Shown here in pieces: positions 1 through 6,686 of a DNA stretch of 64,000 bases; the stretch's first letter is position 1, and each line of letters opens with the position of its first letter. The stretch covers positions 2,666,001-2,730,000 of the forward strand of contig OY760498.1 of assembly GCA_963663675.1 (NCBI GenBank). The letters are read 5' to 3'. The translations under genes were made by a program, and so were the position numbers. This DNA is from CAINVV01 sp963663675. Lineage in GTDB: Bacteria > Bacteroidota > Bacteroidia > Bacteroidales > Prolixibacteraceae. A model generated the notes under the pieces. The model saw only the letters and a list, made by a program, of their open reading frames with translations. It searched no databases and was not told the DNA's origin.

Positions 1-248
1 CCGTCGAATGTTCCGGCAGCTTTCAGGCTTCCATTTATCAGTTGTCCTCTGACAGATATCCTCTTGTTGAAGTTATACCTGCCCATTATGCCGTACAGGG
101 TAGTGACATCTTTAAGGAGATCAGTTCGATGTTCAATATCACCCCAATAAAGCGCCCCACCCAGTCGTATACCTATATCAGCAGATTTTTGCGGATAAGC
201 TGACAAAAAACAGTGAAACAAAGACAAGGCGATCAGCAATTTTTTCAT
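1..248 (-). CDS. DUF6089-like outer-membrane beta-barrel protein, N-terminal part
   Basis: A minus-strand reading frame starts at an ATG at 248 and runs off the left edge, giving about 82 residues. It opens with a signal peptide (MKKLLIALSLFHCFLSA) and continues with a Gly/aromatic-rich stretch (ADIGIRLGGALYWGDIE) and an RYNFN segment, as in the N-terminus of DUF6089 barrels. In Bacteroidota such a protein commonly lies beside nadK and pdxJ and upstream of uppS and bamA, which fits the neighbours here. The role is unknown; outer-membrane location is inferred from the family. A weak -7-like box on the minus strand (CAAAGGTA at 324-331 on the plus strand) lies upstream. Confidence 0.7.
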   Translation of the reverse strand, partial: MKKLLIALSLFHCFLSAYPQKSADIGIRLGGALYWGDIEHRTDLLKDVTTLYGIMGRYNFNKRISVRGQLINGSLKAAGTFD

Positions 249-764
249 ACAATGTCTACGTTGAATGTCCAACGTTTTCTTTAGATTCTTTCAGGTGACG
301 GTATTCAAGCATACAATCTAAAGCAAAGGTAATATTTTACCCCATAAATTCTTTTTTATGTATCCTAAACACTTAAAAAAAAGGTTAAAAGTCCATAAAT
401 CAGTTTCATGTGTAAACAATTTGATTTTTAATTGCCACATGGAAACGTAGTACAGCGAAGCTAATACTCAAATATTCATTTTCGGTTGTAGTGATAATTG
501 GCTCCAGGGTATTTCATTTGCCAAAATATCGTATCAAAAAGATCCAATGAAATCCCCATGATCCTGGAATCACCAACCGGGATGTTACTAACCTCAGGAG
601 GATTCCGTCTGGCAAATGAAAAACAAATTATAAACTGATGAAACCTGTGGTCAGTTGAGCTAATTATCATGTATAACAATCATCCAGGTAGTTACGATAA
701 TTTTCTCCGGGGTGTTACAATGGCATAACACAATTATAAGTCAGATCGATATTTAAAAATCAAG
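249..764. other. Intergenic stretch, no gene supported
   Basis: This 516-bp AT-rich gap separates nadK from the DUF6089 gene. It contains a 6-bp inverted repeat (ACGTTG/CAACGT, 258-275) and a TAnnTTTG-like box on the minus strand at 324-331. A 67-codon minus-strand frame at 476-679 has no recognisable domain, signal or operon context and is not called. Nothing else stands out. Confidence 0.5.
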
Positions 765-1643
765 TCAGTTTCTTTTGTCGGCTCCCCAATGCAATTTTCT
801 GCGCAAGGTTTCATAAAATGACTGATTTTCAAATTTAAGCACATTAATTTTAAAGTCTGATTTCCTGATTTTCCACACTATATCCGTTTCAAAAGGGGCA
901 GACCGCGAATCAAGAGACGCCATGTATCTGCCACCGCGGCCTTCAACCCAGAGAGTGACTTCTTCACTGTCGGAAATGACAACAGGCCTGACGGCAAGGT
1001 TGTGCGGCGCAATAGGTGCAATGACGAAATTTTCGGAACAAGGGGTGATAATCGGTCCACCGGCAGCCAGTGAATAGGCCGTGGTCCCGGTCGGGGTGGC
1101 AACGATCAGTCCATCAGCCCAGTAAGTATTGAGCGGGTCACCCCCGACATCCACATGAACGGAGATCATTTGGGAAGAGTCCTGTTTATGCACCGTAAAT
1201 TCATTCAGCGCATAGGGAAAGTTAGAAAAGATTCCGAATTCGTTTTCCAGTTTAATCAGTGACCGTGGCTGAAGTTTGAATTTGCCGGAGAATAGCTGAC
1301 CTAGTGAAAACTCCATTTCTTCCTGGGCGATATCGGCAAGAAATCCAAGCCGCCCGCTGTTGATCCCTACCATGGGTATTCCTGAATCCCGCACAAAGGT
1401 TACAGCCTCCAGGAAAGTACCATCACCACCTATGCTCATAAAAAAATCAACCTTCTGCAACTTCCCGTCTGAGGAAAATGTACTAATTCTGCCGGGGTCA
1501 ATCCCGGTCTCTTTTATCAGGAATTCAAGAAATGGCTTATAAATTATTATTTCGGCATCATTCTGATGGAGAATTTCCAGCAGGCGCTTCATACTGCTGT
1601 AAAAAATAGGTCCGATGTTCCATCCAAAAAGGGCAATTCTCAT
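765..1643 (-). CDS. nadK: NAD kinase
   Basis: ATP-dependent NAD kinase (292 residues) phosphorylates NAD to NADP in the cytoplasm. The family signatures are all present: GGDGT at residues 72-76, the NE pair at about 147-148 (ALNEFTVHK), and the TPTGTTAYSLAAGGP loop at about 183-197. Length is normal for the family. The ATG lies 9 bp after the stop of the upstream CBS-ACT gene, so the two are likely co-transcribed. Function is close to certain from the motifs. Confidence 0.97.
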   Translation of the reverse strand: MRIALFGWNIGPIFYSSMKRLLEILHQNDAEIIIYKPFLEFLIKETGIDPGRISTFSSDGKLQKVDFFMSIGGDGTFLEAVTFVRDSGIPMVGINSGRLGFLADIAQEEMEFSLGQLFSGKFKLQPRSLIKLENEFGIFSNFPYALNEFTVHKQDSSQMISVHVDVGGDPLNTYWADGLIVATPTGTTAYSLAAGGPIITPCSENFVIAPIAPHNLAVRPVVISDSEEVTLWVEGRGGRYMASLDSRSAPFETDIVWKIRKSDFKINVLKFENQSFYETLRRKLHWGADKRN

Positions 1644-1652
1644 AAAAGGAAT

Positions 1653-2324
1653 TTAAGTATTCATGTATCTCATAAACTGATCGAACCTGTCGTCTATCAG
1701 GCTTTTGAGCGGTGTCTGATCCATGAAGGTGGCTTTAATATCGTAATTGTAACGGTTCAGGGTCTGCATAATACCGGAAAGGTCAACCTTGTTAACTTTG
1801 ATGGTGACATTAAGTTCGGTCGTTTCCCCTGCAGGTTTCCATGTATAGAGACTAAGTATATGAGCATCATTGCCTTCTATGATCTGGGTAATCTGTGAAA
1901 GCGAATAATCCTTTTCGCACATCACAAGTTCGATGATTCCTCCAGGTTCATTGGGTGAGAACAAGGTAATCAGCACATTGCACAAATCATATTTTGAAAT
2001 TGAGCCAAGATAGGCATGATTATCGGATAAAACGGGTACAATGGAGACTCCGCAGCCAGACGCGACAGCAGCCACTTCAAATATATGCTGCCCAGGATGA
2101 ACATGGGGTGTCAGCAAATTTTCTGAAGAAAACTTCGCCAACGGCTCATCAAAATCGCCGGCATCAAAAATTACTTTGTCGGAGATGACGCCCAAATACT
2201 CCTGTTCATCAACAACAGGCAGGTGAGATACCCTGAAAACATCCATCAGCGACAGCACTTTCGATCCGGAGTCCTGGAGGCTAACAGAAGGAATTGAATC
2301 AGAAATCAGCATTTCAGCTATCAT
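1653..2324 (-). CDS. CBS-domain pair protein with C-terminal ACT-like region (AcuB-like)
   Basis: The protein has 223 residues from the ATG at 2324. A longer frame exists but would overlap pdxJ on the other strand, so it is rejected. Residues 1-120 form a CBS pair (DVFRVSHLPVVDEQEYLGVISDK is typical of one repeat). The C-terminal hundred residues (GGIIELVMCEKDYSLSQI onward) resemble an ACT ligand-binding domain, as in AcuB-type proteins. It probably senses an adenine nucleotide or amino acid, but the ligand and target are unknown. It is divergent from pdxJ (70-bp gap) and lies upstream of nadK. Confidence 0.85.
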   Translation of the reverse strand: MIAEMLISDSIPSVSLQDSGSKVLSLMDVFRVSHLPVVDEQEYLGVISDKVIFDAGDFDEPLAKFSSENLLTPHVHPGQHIFEVAAVASGCGVSIVPVLSDNHAYLGSISKYDLCNVLITLFSPNEPGGIIELVMCEKDYSLSQITQIIEGNDAHILSLYTWKPAGETTELNVTIKVNKVDLSGIMQTLNRYNYDIKATFMDQTPLKSLIDDRFDQFMRYMNT

Positions 2325-2394
2325 GACAGGATATATATTTGTAAATGAATGAGAATCATTTCGTAAATTGCGCCACTGATTAATATATACGGTA

Positions 2395-3114
2395 ATGGCA
2401 CGATTAAGTGTAAATATAAATAAAATTGCAACATTGAGAAACAGCCGCGGGGGAACAATGCCCAGTGTTTCACTTGCTGCGATCCAATGCCAGAAATTTG
2501 GCGCTGAAGGAATAACCATCCACCCGCGTCCCGACGAAAGACATATCAAATATGCTGATGCCAGGGAACTGAAACCGCTGATAACAACAGAATACAATAT
2601 TGAAGGTTATCCCGACCCCCGGTTTATTGAACTGGTGTTGGAGGTAAGGCCCAACCAGGTCACACTGGTGCCTGATTCACCTGTTGCCCTCACCTCCAAT
2701 TCGGGATGGGATACGATTGCCAACCAGGACCTGCTAAAAGAGGTTACGGCAAAATTTCATTCAGCCGGAATCCGTGTTTCAATATTTGTGGAAGCTGATC
2801 CAAAAATGGTCGAAGGTGCAGCAAAAACCGGGGCCGACCGGGTCGAGCTATACACGGAACCCTACGCCACGCAATACCCGGAAAATCCGGAGAAGGCTGT
2901 CAAGCCTTTTATTGAGGCTGCAAAGGCAGCAGAAAAATTTGGTCTTGGACTCAATGCCGGCCACGACCTGAGCCTTGTCAACCTCAAATATTTCGACCAG
3001 CATATTCCCAACCTCCTTGAAGTATCTATCGGCCACGCACTTATAGCCGATGCGCTTTATTTAGGACTGGAGGAGACGATCAGGCGGTACAGGCAATGTT
3101 TGGAGAAGAATTAG
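2395..3114 (+). CDS. pdxJ: Pyridoxine 5'-phosphate synthase
   Basis: PdxJ (239 residues) condenses 1-deoxyxylulose-5-phosphate with 3-amino-2-oxopropyl phosphate to make pyridoxine 5'-phosphate in the DXP-dependent vitamin B6 pathway. The N-terminus (LSVNINKIATLRN) and the GITIHPRPDERHI motif (about residues 40-52) are hallmarks, as are the EVSIGHALIADAL phosphate-binding region near the end and a (beta/alpha)8 size. It is transcribed divergently from the CBS-ACT gene. A TATATTTG box at 2334-2341 could be its -7 element. The stop lies five bases before an 8-bp repeat array. Confidence 0.97.
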   Translation: MARLSVNINKIATLRNSRGGTMPSVSLAAIQCQKFGAEGITIHPRPDERHIKYADARELKPLITTEYNIEGYPDPRFIELVLEVRPNQVTLVPDSPVALTSNSGWDTIANQDLLKEVTAKFHSAGIRVSIFVEADPKMVEGAAKTGADRVELYTEPYATQYPENPEKAVKPFIEAAKAAEKFGLGLNAGHDLSLVNLKYFDQHIPNLLEVSIGHALIADALYLGLEETIRRYRQCLEKN

Positions 3115-3118
3115 GAGT

Positions 3119-3298
3119 TAATGTGCTAATTTGCTAATGTGCTAATTTGCTAATTTGCTAATTGACGGGAGGTTACATTTGCACATTTGGATTCATTGGT
3201 TTCCCAATTTTAGTTGTTTGTAAGTCTATATGTTCCCAAAGTATGCAACCAATCATTAGCACATTAGCAAATTAGCACATTAGCATATTAGCACATTA
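3119..3298. repeat. Pair of inverted 8-bp tandem arrays (TAATGTGC / ATTAGCAC)
   Basis: The left arm, 3119-3162, is 5.5 units of TAATGTGC or TAATTTGC. The right arm, 3255-3298, is 5.5 units of ATTAGCAC, ATTAGCAA or ATTAGCAT. The right arm read on the minus strand matches the left arm at 42 of 44 positions, so the pair could form a long hairpin around a 92-bp loop. The loop itself contains ATTGGTT and AACCAAT. It lies between the stop of pdxJ and the start of the hydrolase. Confidence 0.9.
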
Positions 3299-3311
3299 TA
3301 TAGTTTATCTG

Positions 3312-4106
3312 ATGAAGCTAAATTTTCGTAAGTATGGTTCCGGTCCGGTGCTGGTTATCCTGCACGGTTTGTATGGTTCGTCGGACAACTGGATCACCAT
3401 TGCGCGGTTGCTGGAGGAGCATTACACTGTTTTGCTGCCCGATCTGCGCAACCATGGCGCATCACCTCATACTCCCACACATACTTTTGCAGATATGGTA
3501 GATGACCTGGCCGAATTTTTTGAAGACCAGCATATTGAGAATGCTTTCCTGGCAGGTCACAGTATGGGAGGTAAGGTTGCCATGCGATTCGCAGCAGAGT
3601 ATCCTGAAAAGGTCAACAGATTAATGATCATTGATATAGCCCCAAGAAACTACCTCGCGGAAAACAGCAATTTCAAACATATCCGTCAGCATGAAATGAT
3701 ACTGCAACTGCTGAAAAATCCCGATCTCAGCAGTTATCATACGCGAAAAGAGCTGGATGATTTCTTTAGCTCTGTCATCAAAGAAGAAACTGTACGTCAT
3801 TTTCTCCTGAAAAATATCCACAGGACCCATACCGGAAAATTTGAATGGAAGATCAACGCAAAGGTCTTACGGGATTCATTCCAATCAATTGTAAGTGAAG
3901 TGGATATGAAATGGTTTGAAGAGCGCTTACCTATAACCTCCTACCCTGTCACTTTTGTGCGCGGGTTAAAATCTGAATATATTTCAGATGAGGATTGCCT
4001 GAATATCAAAAGAGTTTATCCGGATGCCAGGATCGTTGACTTCCCGGATGCCGGCCACTGGCTGCATGCAGAGCAACCGACAAGGCTTGTTGCACTAATG
4101 TGCTAA
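3312..4106 (+). CDS. Alpha/beta-hydrolase (YbfF-like esterase)
   Basis: Serine hydrolase of 264 residues, closest in style to the YbfF acyl-esterase family. The oxyanion/HG region is VILHGLYGSSDNW (15-27), the nucleophile elbow is GHSMGG with Ser84, and the catalytic His is in DAGHWLHAEQP (His249). Residues after position 255 are unusual. Relatives normally continue with a final helix, but here the last codons (CTA ATG TGC TAA) come from an 8-bp repeat array, so the tail seems shortened. The gene starts 13 bp after another array and is probably its own unit. The substrate is unknown. Confidence 0.88.
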   Translation: MKLNFRKYGSGPVLVILHGLYGSSDNWITIARLLEEHYTVLLPDLRNHGASPHTPTHTFADMVDDLAEFFEDQHIENAFLAGHSMGGKVAMRFAAEYPEKVNRLMIIDIAPRNYLAENSNFKHIRQHEMILQLLKNPDLSSYHTRKELDDFFSSVIKEETVRHFLLKNIHRTHTGKFEWKINAKVLRDSFQSIVSEVDMKWFEERLPITSYPVTFVRGLKSEYISDEDCLNIKRVYPDARIVDFPDAGHWLHAEQPTRLVALMC

Positions 4107-4163
4107 TGTGCTAGTATGCTAATGTGCTAATGTGCTAATTGCTAATGTGCTAATGTGCTAATG
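4095..4163 (+). repeat. 8-bp tandem array (CTAATGTG), left arm of an inverted pair
   Basis: About 8.5 units of CTAATGTG with one CTAGTATG variant and one 7-bp unit. The array begins inside the end of the hydrolase gene and supplies its last three codons and stop. With the opposite-orientation array at 4613-4650 it brackets the four-helix-bundle gene. Confidence 0.9.
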
Positions 4164-4172
4164 AGGTTGCGT

Positions 4173-4529
4173 TTATTTGTTGGTCGATTTAGCAGTGGAA
4201 ATGATTTTTGAAAGTATTTTTTTTATTTCAGTCAATTCATCCAAAAGATCTTCATCAATTTGCATGTTTTGGGAATTTAAGCATATAAGAAGCCAGTATT
4301 CAGTTTCTTCGGCCTCCTTAAAAGCTATTTTAATTTTGTGAATAAAATCCGCCTTGGTTTCAGCCCCTTGAGCTTCCCGTATATTTGCCCCGATAGATGT
4401 ACCAGATTTAAGCAATTGCCTGCTAATAATGAATTTTCTCTTTTCTTCAAGTAATTCGCAGGCAATAACAATTTTTAAAGCAAACCAGAAGGATTTTTCG
4501 ACAATGATATTTTTTCCATGATTGATCAT
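4173..4529 (-). CDS. Four-helix bundle protein (23S rRNA intervening-sequence protein family)
   Basis: 118 residues from the ATG at 4529; a TTG six codons earlier is also possible. The sequence has the diagnostic layout of the family: an EKSFWFALKIV helix, RQLLKSGTSIGANIREAQGAETKADFIHK in the middle, and KEAEETEYWLLIC in the third helix. The family was first seen in intervening sequences of 23S rRNA genes and is related to the Avd accessory protein of diversity-generating retroelements. The function of stand-alone copies is unknown. No reverse transcriptase or rRNA gene is nearby. The gene sits between two inverted 8-bp arrays, which may form a unit with it. Confidence 0.92.
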   Translation of the reverse strand: MINHGKNIIVEKSFWFALKIVIACELLEEKRKFIISRQLLKSGTSIGANIREAQGAETKADFIHKIKIAFKEAEETEYWLLICLNSQNMQIDEDLLDELTEIKKILSKIISTAKSTNK

Positions 4530-4612
4530 TGTTATCAAGTTAACCAAAAAATCTTACATTCCCAAATTCCGAATTACTTAAATGCACCAATGAACTAATG
4601 TACACTTCTCAC

Positions 4613-4650
4613 CATTAGCACATTAGCATATTAGCACATTAGCACATTAG
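4613..4650 (+). repeat. 8-bp tandem array (CATTAGCA), right arm of the inverted pair
   Basis: About 4.75 units of CATTAGCA (one TATTAGCA variant). This is the inverse of the array at 4095-4163. It ends next to the stop codon of the VOC protein gene (TAG, 4652-4654 on the minus strand). Confidence 0.88.
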
Positions 4651-4651
4651 A

Positions 4652-5710
4652 CTAATCCTTCACCCGGCCCAAACCCAACGATTTCACAATCCAGTTGGGC
4701 AGGTGCTTTGAAGGATTACGCTTGCGCAGGCTTAGATAGAGTCCCAGTTTCTTCACAATTGGTAAGCGGTGAGTTTCAACGAATTCAATAAGGGTACCAT
4801 CAGGATCTTCAATGTAGGAAAAATGGCCGGCTGCCTCACCCATGTCAAAACTATTGTTGCTATCCACTGTAAAGCCGAACCCGCGTTTCTTGCAGGCTTC
4901 ACTTAATTTCGCCATTCCATTGATATCATAACAGAGGTGGATAAAGCCTAAATCACCCCAAAAACGTCCTTCGTAAATTTTGCGGGGTTTGCGACCTTCC
5001 ACCTGAACCAGTTCAATCTCACTGTCACCAAAAAAGCGTCCAAATGCACCAAGCCTGGGCTTGCTGTGCCTCAGCAGGACCCTTCTGAACTTGTCATCTC
5101 CTCCTTTTAGTGGCGACAAATCGGGAAAAGAACCTAAATGATCAAATACAACATGGTCATATCCAAGAATATCGGAATAAACCTTCATAGAATTCTCAAT
5201 ATTGGTAACCCCGATAATCACACCATAGACAGAACCTGTATGCTTTTTTCGGTTCCCAAACCAGTTGTCGGCTTCTATAATCTGGAAAACGTTGTTGAAA
5301 GGATCAGTAACAAAGAAAAAATTGCGACCAGCAGGATCCATGCTTACCGAACTAACATTCAGATGTTTAGCAAGAAAACGAGCGTGCGTACTGAATGCAT
5401 CACGGGTTTTTATTTTGGCGGCGAATATTCCAAGGTCACCCAGCTGTGGCTCGAAAATAGGCGCCTGAGGTTCCCTGCTTGTATATTGCCATATCTCAAA
5501 TCCCCCGCCACCGTTCATGTTAAGCGCAAGAATAGCCCTCCTGTCGCGGGGCTGGCCCCCTGTATAAGGCAACATCAGTTTTGCCGTTGAACTGTCATCA
5601 AATACCTTGATATCCATTCCCAGGTTTCTGCGATACCAGGTCCAGGCTTCATCCGCGTTAGTTACTCCAATTCCTAATTGCTGAATTCCGCTTACTACGA
5701 TTCCTTCCAT
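4652..5710 (-). CDS. VOC (glyoxalase/bleomycin-resistance) superfamily protein
   Basis: 352 residues with two vicinal-oxygen-chelate modules. One is around residues 8-140 (GIQQLGIGVTNADEAWTWY to DPFNNVFQIIEAD). The second is around 160-315 (VYGVIIGVTNIENSMKVYS to DPDGTLIEFVETHR). Tandem VOC folds of this size include ring-cleaving dioxygenases and 4-hydroxyphenylpyruvate dioxygenase relatives. A metal site could be formed by the His in GFIHLCYD and the Glu in LIEFVETH, but I cannot assign a reaction. The gene lies 53 bp downstream of the SDR gene on the same strand and may share its transcript. Confidence 0.85.
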   Translation of the reverse strand: MEGIVVSGIQQLGIGVTNADEAWTWYRRNLGMDIKVFDDSSTAKLMLPYTGGQPRDRRAILALNMNGGGGFEIWQYTSREPQAPIFEPQLGDLGIFAAKIKTRDAFSTHARFLAKHLNVSSVSMDPAGRNFFFVTDPFNNVFQIIEADNWFGNRKKHTGSVYGVIIGVTNIENSMKVYSDILGYDHVVFDHLGSFPDLSPLKGGDDKFRRVLLRHSKPRLGAFGRFFGDSEIELVQVEGRKPRKIYEGRFWGDLGFIHLCYDINGMAKLSEACKKRGFGFTVDSNNSFDMGEAAGHFSYIEDPDGTLIEFVETHRLPIVKKLGLYLSLRKRNPSKHLPNWIVKSLGLGRVKD

Positions 5711-5763
5711 TATACTTCTCTTGTTAAATCCTCCTTCAGGACGCTATTCATCCTGTTTACAGA

Positions 5764-6558
5764 TTATGCATTGGGATCAATCTTCAGTGCAATCCTGTAA
5801 AACAACCAGGGGAAAAAGCGTTTCAGATAGGGCATAATTACTTCTTTTTTTCCAATAATTACCTGCCTGCTACGTTTTTTTAGGGCATGGTCGATTTTTT
5901 CGGCACAATAGACAGCAGAAACGCCATTTTCCTGGCCTTTGTCCATCAGACCGTGTTCCTTGCCGCTGGAGGTAAGTGCATGGTACGAAATGTTCGTTTT
6001 TACCCTTCCCGGGCATACCATGGTGACATGAATCTTGTCTTTGTGATGCTCCAGCTGCAATGTCTCAAAAAAACCGTGCAAGGCATGTTTTGCTGCACAA
6101 TAAAATGCGCGCTGCGGAAAGCCGAACAATCCGGAGAGACTACTGATAACGGCGATACTACCACCGCCGGTTTTGATCATAAAAGGCAGAATTTGCTGTG
6201 TCAGTTCGATATGTCCCCAAAAATCCGTCTCCATGATCCGTCTGGATACCTCTGCCGGTGTATCTACAATCAGCGAACGCTGGCTAATACCTCCATTGTT
6301 GACCAGTATGTCAATCCGGTGAACCGAAGACTGGACTTTATCAACCGCATCCGAGATCTCATCCATTTTGGTGAGGTCGAAAGGGATGATCAGCGTTTCA
6401 GCACCACGAGTTCTGCAGTTCTCAGCAACAGTCGTGAGCTGGCTTATTGCACGACCAGACAAGATCAGCAAGTTGCCTGCTAATGCCCATTTCATTGCAA
6501 GAGCTTCGCCAATACCGGAAGAAGCTCCTGTGATCCAGATAATGCGGGATTCTGACAT
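5764..6558 (-). CDS. Short-chain dehydrogenase/reductase (SDR)
   Basis: 264 residues, a classical SDR. The cofactor motif GASSGIG is at 11-17 and NNGG at 87-90. The active site is the serine of AVISSLSG (about 139-140) with Tyr153 and Lys157 in YCAAK, and the PG motif follows (VCPGRVKTN). It resembles DHRS7-type oxidoreductases with a hydrophobic C-terminus that may associate with the membrane. The substrate is unknown. It is first in a likely two-gene unit with the VOC protein. Confidence 0.92.
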   Translation of the reverse strand: MSESRIIWITGASSGIGEALAMKWALAGNLLILSGRAISQLTTVAENCRTRGAETLIIPFDLTKMDEISDAVDKVQSSVHRIDILVNNGGISQRSLIVDTPAEVSRRIMETDFWGHIELTQQILPFMIKTGGGSIAVISSLSGLFGFPQRAFYCAAKHALHGFFETLQLEHHKDKIHVTMVCPGRVKTNISYHALTSSGKEHGLMDKGQENGVSAVYCAEKIDHALKKRSRQVIIGKKEVIMPYLKRFFPWLFYRIALKIDPNA

Positions 6559-6686
6559 TCAGTTAGTTAATTTGACTAATCTTACCTGTCCTTAATTCTG
6601 ACAAGCGGCAGATCAATAATGTGAATTTAACAGATTTAGGTACAACAACAACCCTGAAAACCAGTTTTAAAAAATATAGTCACCAA

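Noticed and set aside
476..679. 67-codon minus-strand frame
   Set aside because: No domain, signal peptide, operon or start-site support; probably chance.
2335..2382. Fur-box-like sequence in the divergent CBS/pdxJ gap (AATGAGAATCATT)
   Set aside because: Only a 5-3-5 palindrome is seen, and neither neighbour is an iron gene; not enough for a call.
2325..2597. Upstream extension of the CBS-ACT protein
   Set aside because: It would be antisense to pdxJ, and the added residues show no CBS-like sequence.
3119..3298. CRISPR-like array
   Set aside because: Units are only 8 bp with no unique spacers of regular length and no cas genes; they are simple tandem arrays in inverted arrangement.
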